From Singulisphaera sp. GP187 (GTDB lineage: Bacteria > Planctomycetota > UBA1135 > UBA2386): DNA of 37,333 bases. A program made the position numbers and the translations under genes. Below, one piece after another: positions 29,198 through 37,095 of this stretch; position 1 is the first letter of the stretch; each line of letters starts with the position of its first letter. The stretch covers positions 1 through 37,333 of the forward strand of contig CAMBXM010000017.1 in NCBI GenBank assembly GCA_945871815.1, given 5' to 3'. The notes under the pieces are model-generated. The model had not been told where the DNA came from, did no database searches, and saw only the letters and a list, made by a program, of their open reading frames with translations.

Positions 29198-30222
29198 GGT
29201 TGCACCGTCTCCGAACGCCCACTCGCAATCGACCGCTGCATGGCGTCAAGGGCAAGCATGTCGAGCGCAGCCTGATCCCCGGGGCAGGGGAAGTCGTCGC
29301 GATCGTCGAGCCAGCGGGCGAAGCGGCCGTGCAGTTCGAAGTGGCCTGCCAGCGGCTCGTCGTGCAAATCGCGAGGCACCATCTGTAGGACACCAGCCTG
29401 TTGGTAGTCGAAGCTGTCGCCGCGGAAGACCTTGCGTCCCAAGAACCACGATTGTTGGGGAATCAGGTGGGCGCTGCCATCGGTGCCGTGGATCGCGAGG
29501 CTGCTGCCAGCGCAGAGATGGCTGCTCGCAAACGTGCACAGGGCGCCCCCGCGCAGGCGCAGGGCGGCCACGGCGCCATCCTCGGGCAGGCTGGTGAAGC
29601 CGGTCGCTGCGAGCGCCACGGTTGCCATCGGTGCGCGTTCCGTGAGCCAAACCGTGAGATGTACGGACTCGGCCGCGAGCTTGGGCAGGGCACCTGAGCC
29701 GGAGCGATGCACATCGCGCTGCCAGTGCCCCGGCGCCGGCGGCGTGCGCAGCACACGGTCGGAGGCCGTCATGGCATGCACGACCACAGGCGTGCCGAGC
29801 CAGTCGTCGGCGATCATGCGGCGCAGTTGCTCCAACATCGGTTCGGCCTGCAACGGAACGGCGACTCCGATCTTCACGCCGGCGGCGTTGGCAGCCGTGA
29901 CCATCGCACTGGCCGTTGCCGCGTCCGGAGCCATTGGTGCGTGCAGCAGAACGGACACACCCTGCGCCGCTGCCGCCTCGACTTGGCCAAGGCGGTCGCC
30001 GCATGGATTGGCGAGCACCACGAAGTCAATTCCACTTTGCAGCATGGCCTCAAAGTCGCCGAATCGGGCGCGAACCACCGCGTTCTCCCCGAGTCGGGCG
30101 CGGGCCTCGGGATCGGGGTCGTGCAAGGCCGCGACTTCGCAGTGCGCATGAGAGCGCACGGCTCGGACTACGTCCGTACCGCGATTGCCGCAGCCGGACA
30201 GACCGAATCGGAGTGGAGCCAC
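29194..30222 (-). CDS. Gfo/Idh/MocA-like protein with degenerate active site
   Basis: 342 aa, GTG 30222. The N-terminal Rossmann fold keeps its nucleotide-binding motif GCGNRG (residues 10-15, LSGCGNRGTDVV), and the chain follows the family order, with FVVLANPCGDRLGQVEAAAA before the catalytic loop. However, the usual EKP motif is HAP (H94, A95, P96) and the usual DxGxHxxD is A184-E-S-V-H188-L-T-V, so the Lys and two of the Asp residues of the family active site are gone. Dehydrogenase activity is therefore doubtful. It may be a sugar-acid-binding or regulatory derivative. It overlaps lutA by 4 nt and so belongs to the same operon. Confidence 0.8.
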   Translation of the reverse strand: MAPLRFGLSGCGNRGTDVVRAVRSHAHCEVAALHDPDPEARARLGENAVVRARFGDFEAMLQSGIDFVVLANPCGDRLGQVEAAAAQGVSVLLHAPMAPDAATASAMVTAANAAGVKIGVAVPLQAEPMLEQLRRMIADDWLGTPVVVHAMTASDRVLRTPPAPGHWQRDVHRSGSGALPKLAAESVHLTVWLTERAPMATVALAATGFTSLPEDGAVAALRLRGGALCTFASSHLCAGSSLAIHGTDGSAHLIPQQSWFLGRKVFRGDSFDYQQAGVLQMVPRDLHDEPLAGHFELHGRFARWLDDRDDFPCPGDQAALDMLALDAMQRSIASGRSETVQP

Positions 30223-30265
30223 GGACTTGGTGAGGGTGCCGCACCCGAAGCGGCAGCGCGTTGTT

Positions 30266-30997
30266 CTACTGCCGATCGCGCATCAGGTCCAACTGGGCGT
30301 GCATTGCTGCCAACGCAGCTTCGGTGCGCAGTGGATGGTGGGACATACGGACCGGCAAAAGCCCGCTGCGGGCCAGTTGATCGACTTCCCAAGGCAGGAA
30401 CCCACCCTCAGGGCCGATGCACAGTGCGATCGGGGCGTTGGCGGTCAACGCAAGATCGCGCGTGGCAACCGCGGCGAACGGATGAGCGCAGAACCGGTGT
30501 GCTGGAAGGTCAAGGTGCGGCAGGTGGTCCTCCACGAAGGGGCGGAACAGCAGGAACGTCTTGATCCGTGGCAACTGCGTGCGCCGCGCCTGCTCCAGTC
30601 CAAGTCGCAGGTGCAAGTCCTGGACTGCGGGATCGAGCGCTTGGCTCCCGAGATGGCTCTTGTCCACACGCCAACTGCGGAACAGGACGATCTCGCAGAA
30701 ACCCAGGGACGCGGCCAGCTCGAGCATGCGTAGCAGGACCTTTGGCCGCGGCACGGCAAGCAGCAAGACATCACGAGCGATCGGCGCTGGATCCTGACAG
30801 TTGGCCCGAAGCGTCACCGACTCAGCGTCGACCGACAGCACCTCCGCCTGCCCGATGGGGCCGTTCAGCACACCCGCTTCGAGGATGCGGCCCTTGGTCG
30901 CTTGAAGTACGGAGCGCAGGTGTTCGGCGCGACGGTCGCGCAAGGAAACCGTGCCGTCAGGGGCGATCTCGGCGGGTTCGAGCAGCAGCAGATTCAC
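30266..30997 (-). CDS. rsmE: 16S rRNA (uracil(1498)-N3)-methyltransferase RsmE
   Basis: 243 aa from GTG 30997 (HVNLLLLEPAEIAPDG); reading from 31108 would add residues not seen in the family. RsmE methylates U1498 of 16S rRNA in the 30S subunit. Order: N-terminal PUA-like domain (HLRSVLQATKGRILEAGVLN), then the SPOUT domain with LLLAVPRPKVLLRMLELAAS, ALCIGPEGGFLPWEVDQ and the knot PLRTEAALAAMHAQL. It is first on the lut side of the minus-strand operon, 43 nt from the Gfo/Idh-like gene, and is divergent from the DUF502 gene. Confidence 0.9.
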   Translation of the reverse strand: MNLLLLEPAEIAPDGTVSLRDRRAEHLRSVLQATKGRILEAGVLNGPIGQAEVLSVDAESVTLRANCQDPAPIARDVLLLAVPRPKVLLRMLELAASLGFCEIVLFRSWRVDKSHLGSQALDPAVQDLHLRLGLEQARRTQLPRIKTFLLFRPFVEDHLPHLDLPAHRFCAHPFAAVATRDLALTANAPIALCIGPEGGFLPWEVDQLARSGLLPVRMSHHPLRTEAALAAMHAQLDLMRDRQ

Positions 30998-31164
30998 GTG
31001 CCCATGGTGGCGTCTGCCGTTCGAGTTCGCCAGGGATGTGCGCGCATCGACAACCGCGAGTGCCTTCTGCGCCCGACGGTCGAGGGGCAAGATCGGAGGC
31101 GGCGTCAACCAAGGGACCGCGAGTCCGCAGGTGCGCTGAGGAGCGTGCGGTTAGCGTGCTGCGA

Positions 31165-31725
31165 ATGCGCTCGCCAACCCAACACATCACTCGGTGCGTC
31201 GTCGCCGGCATTGTCGCCCTGCTGCCGCTTGGCGGCGCGGCGCTCACCTTCGTGTGGCTCGAGAGCGCGCTCAGTTCGGACAGCCTGCGGCGTCAGTCGT
31301 TCTACTTTCCTGGCCTCGGTCTGCTGCTGGCCATCGTCTGCGTCTACCTCGTCGGGCTGCTCGTGACGACGTTTCTCGGTCGATGGCTCTGGCGCATGCT
31401 CGATCGGACAGCCGAGAGACTTCCGTTCGTGGGGGCCATGTACCAGAGCTTCAAGGAAGTGCTCGGCTACGACACGGCGCGCGAGCGGTTCTTCCAGGGC
31501 GTGGTGTTGGTCGCGAGCGAAGGCGGCGACCAGCTCGGCTTGGTGACAGGAACGAGCGTCGTCGATGGCATTGAGCGAACCACGGTCTACCTGCCCGGTA
31601 CTCCAAACCCAGCAAGCGGGCGGCTGGTGTTCGTGGCGACGGCAGAGCTGCGACGGCTCGATGTTCGGGTCGCGTCGTCGCTGCGCACACTGGTGGCGAT
31701 GGGCAAGGCGCCGCTCTCGAATTGA
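31165..31725 (+). CDS. DUF502 family membrane protein
   Basis: 186 aa, ATG 31165. Two hydrophobic segments (about residues 10-32 and 47-70) are followed by a cytoplasmic or periplasmic domain with RTAERLPFVGAMYQSFKEVL, the DUF502 core, and QLGLVTGTSV ahead of VYLPGTPNPASGRLVFV. DUF502 proteins are small two-helix membrane proteins found in many bacteria and plants (LCV family) with no known enzyme activity. It is divergent from rsmE with 167 bp between starts. Confidence 0.88.
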   Translation: MRSPTQHITRCVVAGIVALLPLGGAALTFVWLESALSSDSLRRQSFYFPGLGLLLAIVCVYLVGLLVTTFLGRWLWRMLDRTAERLPFVGAMYQSFKEVLGYDTARERFFQGVVLVASEGGDQLGLVTGTSVVDGIERTTVYLPGTPNPASGRLVFVATAELRRLDVRVASSLRTLVAMGKAPLSN

Positions 31726-32048
31726 GACGAGAACCCGAGCTCCGATCGCCTCATCGCCGTCGTCGGAATTCTCGACACCTCCTGGCCGCCGGCCGGCGCC
31801 CTGGCAACAGCGACCAGTCCCTCGCTTCGACCTCATCCTCGCTGTCTGGTCTCGCTGTCTGGTCCGTGGCACACACGGCTTGCACGTAGCTGCAGGTCCC
31901 GTTTTCGCCAAGTGTGATCGGATCGTCAGGGAAGTCGCATTGCGCGAACAGCGAGCGAGGCCACGAGCGCGGCTCAATCCGACCGCCGTCATCGGCCGAT
32001 AGCGGTTCGTCGGGTCCTCGCCGGACCCCTACACGGAGGATTGATTCG
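31726..32048 (+). other. 323-bp non-coding stretch before pilT with a 13-bp tandem repeat
   Basis: No credible gene. It contains two abutting copies of CTCGCTGTCTGGT (31838-31850 and 31851-31863) and a hairpin with 6-bp arms GGGTCC (32012-32017) and GGACCC (32023-32028). The hairpin stands just before the GGAGGA ribosome binding site (32035-32040) that sets the pilT ATG at 32049. This stretch probably holds the promoter and leader of the pil genes, but I could not place the promoter boxes. Confidence 0.5.
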
Positions 32049-33149
32049 ATGGTCTCGATGGAAGAACTGCTCACCCTGATGGTGCAGCGCGGTGGCTCGG
32101 ACTTGCATATCTCGGTTGGCGCTCCTCCGAAGATCCGCATCGATGGCTCGATGACGGACACGGACTACGAGGCGATCACCCCCGAGATCGCGAAGAAGCT
32201 GATCTACTCGGTTCTCGGTCCGGATCAGGTCGCGAAGTTCGAGAAGAACCTCGAGATCGACTTCTCCTTTGGCGTCACCAACATGGGCCGCTTCCGCACC
32301 AACGCGTTCATGCAACGCGGCACGATGGCGGCGGTCATGCGCGTGATCCCATTCGAGGTCTTTGACTTCGAGACGATTGGTCTGCCACGCAAGGTCTGCG
32401 AGTGGGTGTGCAACCTGCCCCGAGGCCTGGTCCTCTGCACCGGTTCGACGGGCTCCGGCAAGTCGACGACCCTGGCCTCGATGGTGAACTACATCAACGA
32501 GACCCGCCAGAGCCACATTGTGACGATCGAGGACCCGATCGAGTTCTTGCATCGCAACAAGGGATGCCTGGTCAATCAACGTGAGGTTGGTGGTGATACG
32601 CACGGCTTCGGCAAGGCCTTGAAGTCGGTCTTGCGTCAGGATCCGGACATCGTCCTGGTGGGCGAAATGCGCGACCTCGAGACCATCGAAGCCGCGCTGA
32701 CGCTCGCAGAGACCGGTCACCTGACGTTTGCCACGCTGCACACGTCGGACGTGACTCAGACCTGCAACCGCATCGTCGACGTGTTCCCAGCGCACCAGCA
32801 ACAGCAGATCCGCACGATGCTCTCGTTCACGCTGCAGGCTGTTGTTTGTCAGCAGCTGATTCCGAAGGTGACGGGCAAGGGTCGCGCGCTGGCCTCCGAA
32901 GTCATGATCTGCAACCCGGCGATTCGTGCACTGGTCCGCGACAACAAGGCGCACCAGATCATGTCCATCATCCAGACCGGTGGCTCGCTCGGCATGCGCA
33001 CCATGAACCAGTCGCTGTTCGAACTCTATCGTTCTGGAGCGATCAGCTACGAGCACGCAATCGAGCACTGCCACGACGAAGCCGACTTCGCTCGCCTCAT
33101 GGAGCGTACGGCCAACAATGCCTCGGCCGCGCGCCGCCCGCTCCGATGA
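32049..33149 (+). CDS. pilT: PilT, type IV pilus retraction ATPase
   Basis: 366-aa hexameric cytoplasmic ATPase that powers pilus retraction. ATG 32049 with GGAGGA eight bases upstream. The N-terminal PAS-like part (residues 1-110, GGSDLHISVGAPPKIRIDG) is typical of PilT. Walker A is GSTGSGKST at 132-140. Next come the Asp box TIEDPIEF, the Walker B region QDPDIVLVGEMRD, and the His box HLTFATLHTSD. The PilT-specific C-terminal motif is NPAIRALVRDNKAHQI, the counterpart of AIRNLIRE needed for retraction. The stop overlaps the pilB start (ATGA). Confidence 0.96.
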   Translation: MVSMEELLTLMVQRGGSDLHISVGAPPKIRIDGSMTDTDYEAITPEIAKKLIYSVLGPDQVAKFEKNLEIDFSFGVTNMGRFRTNAFMQRGTMAAVMRVIPFEVFDFETIGLPRKVCEWVCNLPRGLVLCTGSTGSGKSTTLASMVNYINETRQSHIVTIEDPIEFLHRNKGCLVNQREVGGDTHGFGKALKSVLRQDPDIVLVGEMRDLETIEAALTLAETGHLTFATLHTSDVTQTCNRIVDVFPAHQQQQIRTMLSFTLQAVVCQQLIPKVTGKGRALASEVMICNPAIRALVRDNKAHQIMSIIQTGGSLGMRTMNQSLFELYRSGAISYEHAIEHCHDEADFARLMERTANNASAARRPLR

Positions 33150-34852
33150 ACCAGTTCGGCAAAAAGCTCCGCGGGATTCTCGAGAAGGTCGGCAAGCTCG
33201 ACGCAGCCACCGGCGAGGCTCTGCTCGCCGAGGCCGCCTCGCAGCGGCGGCCCTTCACGGAGATCCTGGTCAAGAAGGGTGTCGCGACAGAGCAGGAGCT
33301 CATCGCGCTGATCTCCAAGGCTGCGAACATCCCGCCGATCGATCTCGGCAAGCTGACGGTCAACAAGGAAGTCATCGAGGCCGTGCCGCGCGACGTCGCC
33401 AAGGACTACGGCATCTTCCCGATCGATCGCATCGGCAACATCATCACGGTCGCGATCGCGAACCCGTTCGACATCCTCAAGCTCGACGACATCCGGATCA
33501 TCACCGGTTGTCAGCTGCGCCCCGTGGTCAGCACGGCCGAGGAGATCGAACGAATCCTCGGGCGTGCCTATCAAACCGACAAGGACTCGGTTGGCGACAT
33601 CCTGCAGTCCTTCGATGATGGCGACCTGGAGCTCAAGGACACGGGTGGCGACGAAGAATCGACCGACATGTCGGCGATCAACGACGAGGAGTCGCCGGTC
33701 GTCAAGTTGGTCAACAAGATCATCCTCGACGCCTGCAATGCGGGCGCGAGCGATATCCACATCGAGCCATTCGAGAAGCGCGTCATTGTGCGCTATCGAA
33801 AAGACGGCGCTCTGTCCGAGGCGATGGAGCTTCCGAAGCGGATGCAGAACAACATCACTTCGCGCATCAAGATCATGGCGAAGATGGACATCGCCGAGAA
33901 GCGCAAGCCGCAAGACGGCAAGTGCCAGATGCGCATCGGCAACAAGGCGATCGACTTCCGTATCTCGGTGCTACCGGTGGTATGGGGCGAGAAGACCGTC
34001 ATGCGTATTCTCGACTCGAGCAACCTTGCCCTCGACATCAAGTCGCTCGGGTTCGAGGAGCGCTCGATGGAAGACTATCTCTGGGCCTGTGCCCAGCCAT
34101 ACGGAATGATACTGGTTACCGGCCCGACAGGGTCTGGTAAGTCGACCACGCTGTACTCGGCGGTCCGGCATATCGCGTCTCCTGACATCAACCTCGTGAC
34201 GGTCGAAGATCCGGTTGAATACACGATCGAAGGCATCAACCAGGTGCCGGTCAACCCGAAGGGCGGTTTGACGTTCGCGGCGGCGCTACGGTCGATCCTG
34301 CGTCAGGACCCAGATGTGGTTCTCCTTGGCGAGATTCGCGACCAGGAGACTCTCGAGATTGCGGTCAAGGCCGCTCTCACGGGCCACCTCGTGCTCAGCA
34401 CGCTGCACACCAATGACGCTCCGTCGACCATCACCCGCATGGTGGACATGGGCATGGATCCTTTCATGGTGGCAAGCAGTACGCTGCTCATCGCGGCGCA
34501 GCGACTCGGGCGCAAGTTGTGCCCGCACTGCAAGAAGAAGCTCGATCTTCCCAAGGATGTTCTGGTCCGGCTTGGCTACACCGAGAAGGACATCTCCCAA
34601 CCGATGGAGCTCTACGGCCCCGTAGGTTGCTCACGGTGCACCGGTGGCTACAAGGGCCGTTTTGCGATCCTGGAGACCATGCGCATGACCGAGCCGATTC
34701 GCCGCATGGTGGTCGAGCGCGCGCATCTGGCGGACATCAAGAAGCAGGCTCTCTCAGAGGGCATGCTCACGCTGCGCCGTTGCGGTCTGCTCAATGCAGG
34801 TCGTGGCAGGACCAGCCTCGAAGAAGTCGAGTCGGTCACCATGGCCGACTGA
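33146..34852 (+). CDS. pilB: PilB/GspE, type IV pilus assembly or type II secretion ATPase
   Basis: 568 aa, ATG 33146 overlapping the pilT stop. The N-terminal domain (about 1-150, TSSII/MshEN type, with IDLGKLTVNKEVIEAVP) precedes the catalytic core: ASDIHIEPFEKRVIVRYR, Walker A GPTGSGKST at 326-334, TVEDPVEYTIEGINQVPV, QDPDVVLLGEIRD and LVLSTLHTNDAPSTITR. The zinc tetracysteine is complete: C459 and C462 (LCPHC), C495 and C498 (GCSRC). The extension ATPase polymerises pilin. PilB and GspE cannot be separated on sequence alone; the PilT neighbour favours a pilus. Confidence 0.95.
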   Translation: MNQFGKKLRGILEKVGKLDAATGEALLAEAASQRRPFTEILVKKGVATEQELIALISKAANIPPIDLGKLTVNKEVIEAVPRDVAKDYGIFPIDRIGNIITVAIANPFDILKLDDIRIITGCQLRPVVSTAEEIERILGRAYQTDKDSVGDILQSFDDGDLELKDTGGDEESTDMSAINDEESPVVKLVNKIILDACNAGASDIHIEPFEKRVIVRYRKDGALSEAMELPKRMQNNITSRIKIMAKMDIAEKRKPQDGKCQMRIGNKAIDFRISVLPVVWGEKTVMRILDSSNLALDIKSLGFEERSMEDYLWACAQPYGMILVTGPTGSGKSTTLYSAVRHIASPDINLVTVEDPVEYTIEGINQVPVNPKGGLTFAAALRSILRQDPDVVLLGEIRDQETLEIAVKAALTGHLVLSTLHTNDAPSTITRMVDMGMDPFMVASSTLLIAAQRLGRKLCPHCKKKLDLPKDVLVRLGYTEKDISQPMELYGPVGCSRCTGGYKGRFAILETMRMTEPIRRMVVERAHLADIKKQALSEGMLTLRRCGLLNAGRGRTSLEEVESVTMAD

Positions 34853-34859
34853 GGAGTGA

Positions 34860-34883
34860 GAGCCCCCTCGTTTGAGGGCGCTC
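34860..34883 (+). promoter_or_regulatory. Hairpin between pilB and pilC
   Basis: Arms GAGCCCCCTC (34860-34869) and GAGGGCGCTC (34874-34883) pair over nine of ten positions around a GTTT loop. It lies 7 nt past the pilB stop within the 77-bp gap before pilC. No T-run follows, so it may be a processing or stability element, or a weak attenuator, that sets the PilB to PilC ratio. Confidence 0.5.
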
Positions 34884-34929
34884 GCACAAACCAAGAAACA
34901 ACAGAACCAGCAAGAAGCACGAGGGGAAG

Positions 34930-36177
34930 ATGGGAAGCACGTTCAAGTTCGAGGCTCGCGATGCCGCGGGTCAGACGGTCCGCGGATCGATTTCCGCGGA
35001 ATCTCAGACCGATGTGGTCGCCGACCTTCGCCGCCGCAATCTGACGCCTATTGATATCAAGAAGAGCGGCGGTGGGCTCTTCGGTGGCAAGAAGGCGAAG
35101 GGTGGTCGGGCCAGTCGCACGGCCGTCAAGAAGGCCTCGGCGAAGCGCGGTGAACTGGAGATCTTCACGCGCCAGCTCTCGACGATGCTGTCGGCTGGTA
35201 TCCCGATGCTGGAGGCGCTCGAGATCCTCGCAGATCAGGCGGAGTCACCGGGCTTCGCCTTCTGTCTCGGCCGCGTCGTCGACGACATCCGTTCCGGCTC
35301 AGACCTCTCGCGCTCGATGGAGCAACACAAGAGGGTGTTCTCTCACATCTACGTCAGCATGATCCGCGCTGGCGAGGTTTCCGGCCAACTGGATACGATT
35401 CTCACGCGACTTGCGGATTACCTCGAAGCCTCTGCGCATCTTCGCCAAGAGATCAAGTCGGCGATGACATACCCGGTCATCTCGCTCGTGCTTGTCTTTG
35501 GTATTGCCAGCTTCCTCATGATCGGCATCGTGCCATCGTTCAAGCCTGTCTTCGAGTCTCTCGAAGTGAAGTTGCCGGCCCTGACGGTCTTCATCATGGA
35601 CATCGCCTTCTTCATGAAGGACTACTGGTATGTCATCTTCGGCGGGATGGCAGCGACCTTCATTGCGGTCAAGATGGCGATCCAGACGCCCAAGGGCTCG
35701 TATGCCAAGGACGCACTGGTCCTCAAGCTTCCAGTCTTCGGCACGCTCTTCAAGAAGGTCGCGCTTTCGCGCTTCGCACGCACGTTCTCGACCTTGATCA
35801 AGTCGGGTGTGCCGATTCTCGGTGCCATGGAGATCGTCTCCGATACGGCGGGCAACGGCGTGATCTCGAAGGTCGTCGACAACGCCCGCGACAGCGTGCG
35901 CAATGGCGACAGTCTGGCCGAGCCGTTCGGAAAGTCTGACGTCTTCCCACCGATGGTCGTGAAGATGATGGGCATCGGCGAGCGTTCCGGTGCTCTCGAT
36001 GCGCTGCTGGAGAAGATCGCCGAGTTCTACGACCAACAGGTGGAGTCCGAGGTGAAGGGGCTCACGTCCATGATCGAGCCGATCATGATCGCCGTGATGG
36101 GTGTGATCGTCGGCGGCATCGTGTTGGCGGTGTTCCTCCCGATCTTCAAGCTGCAAGAGAAGCTCTCGGGCGGCTGA
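34930..36177 (+). CDS. pilC: PilC/GspF, inner-membrane platform protein
   Basis: 415-aa polytopic protein that anchors the pilus or pseudopilus motor in the inner membrane. ATG 34930, with GAGGGGAAG in front. Two T2SS-F domains: the first begins at residue 75 (LEIFTRQLSTMLSAGIPMLE), the second at about 279 (LSRFARTFSTLIKSGVPILG). Membrane segments lie near 178-200, 234-253 and 381-405 (IMIAVMGVIVGGIVLAVFLP). The N-terminal 70 residues contain a Gly/Lys-rich patch. It follows pilB with 77 nt between. Confidence 0.95.
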   Translation: MGSTFKFEARDAAGQTVRGSISAESQTDVVADLRRRNLTPIDIKKSGGGLFGGKKAKGGRASRTAVKKASAKRGELEIFTRQLSTMLSAGIPMLEALEILADQAESPGFAFCLGRVVDDIRSGSDLSRSMEQHKRVFSHIYVSMIRAGEVSGQLDTILTRLADYLEASAHLRQEIKSAMTYPVISLVLVFGIASFLMIGIVPSFKPVFESLEVKLPALTVFIMDIAFFMKDYWYVIFGGMAATFIAVKMAIQTPKGSYAKDALVLKLPVFGTLFKKVALSRFARTFSTLIKSGVPILGAMEIVSDTAGNGVISKVVDNARDSVRNGDSLAEPFGKSDVFPPMVVKMMGIGERSGALDALLEKIAEFYDQQVESEVKGLTSMIEPIMIAVMGVIVGGIVLAVFLPIFKLQEKLSGG

Positions 36178-36189
36178 GCGGCACTCCCC

Positions 36190-37068
36190 ATGACGATGTC
36201 GAAATCGCTGCGGCGCGCACTGCTTTACGGCAGCGCGGCGCCGATCCTGGGCGCTCTCCTTTGGCTTCGTTTCGGCTACGAAGCGCCCGCCGATTTCTTG
36301 CAGCTGCTTCGCGGGGTCGACGCGCAACTTCGACTTGCGCATGGTATCCCAGCGCACGACCGCGACGGGCAGGCTGTTGCTGCCCACGTCGAGCTGCTCG
36401 ACGCCGCGAGCTGCGACTTGGAGCTGGCGCGTCAGCAGGAGCCGGATTCACCTCTATTGCTCGAGTTCGATGGATTCCTTTGGCATCTCCGGGGCAATCC
36501 ACGCGAGGCAGCAAAGTGCTACCGACGTGCGCGCCTGATGCCGGACTGCAGTATTGAGCAACGCGACGTTCTCGCTTTCAACGAGGCGCGCATGCAGGCC
36601 CTGGCGGGTGCGCGCGTCGAGGCTCTGGAGCTTCTCGAAGGCGCGCAAACGGAGTTTGCCGCGGCCTATCAGATTCCGTGTCTATTGGAGCGGAGCGAAC
36701 TGCTGCACGCGCTGGCCCGAGACGGTGAGGCCAAGAAGCTCCTGGAGCAGGTGCGAGCAGCGGACGCTCCAGTGGCATGGATCGCAGCAGGAAGGCTGTA
36801 TGCGAGCATGGGCGACATCGAGGCCGCGGAGTCGGCGCTTGTGGCGGCGGCTGTGCGCGTCCCGATCGCAGACGCACACCTCGCGCTCCTCAAGTTGGCC
36901 AAAGGCGACGCCGATAGCTGCTGGCAGTTGCTGGAACGCGCAGCCAGGCTTGCGCCTGCCGAGATGAGGCGGTTGCTCCGCGAGGAGCCAACTGCCTGGC
37001 AGGCGATAGCCGAAGATGCGCGCTTCTTGCGACTGACCGAACCGATGTCGGCGACACCTGGTCGCTGA
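36190..37068 (+). CDS. Membrane-anchored helical repeat (TPR-like) protein between pilC and prepilin
   Basis: 292 aa, ATG 36190 (an in-frame ATG at 36196 is equally possible). A short basic start (MTMSKSLRR) and a hydrophobic helix at about 12-27 anchor the protein, and the rest is alpha-helical. Repeats of helix-turn-helix type with TPR-like spacing appear as LLLEFDGFLWHLRGNPREAA, LHALARDGEAKKLLEQV and IAAGRLYASMGDIEAAESAL. I do not recognise a family. Its place 12 nt after pilC and just before the pilin gene suggests a pilus-associated protein with the role of a PilF/PilW-like or assembly scaffold, but this is an inference from context. Confidence 0.75.
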   Translation: MTMSKSLRRALLYGSAAPILGALLWLRFGYEAPADFLQLLRGVDAQLRLAHGIPAHDRDGQAVAAHVELLDAASCDLELARQQEPDSPLLLEFDGFLWHLRGNPREAAKCYRRARLMPDCSIEQRDVLAFNEARMQALAGARVEALELLEGAQTEFAAAYQIPCLLERSELLHALARDGEAKKLLEQVRAADAPVAWIAAGRLYASMGDIEAAESALVAAAVRVPIADAHLALLKLAKGDADSCWQLLERAARLAPAEMRRLLREEPTAWQAIAEDARFLRLTEPMSATPGR

Positions 37069-37095
37069 TTGGTGCGGTCCAGGAAGGAGAGTTAC

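Noticed and set aside
31867-31884. Sigma-54-like promoter TGGCAC...TTGCA before pilT
   Set aside because: The GG and GC elements are 12 nt apart instead of 10, a spacing sigma-54 does not tolerate.
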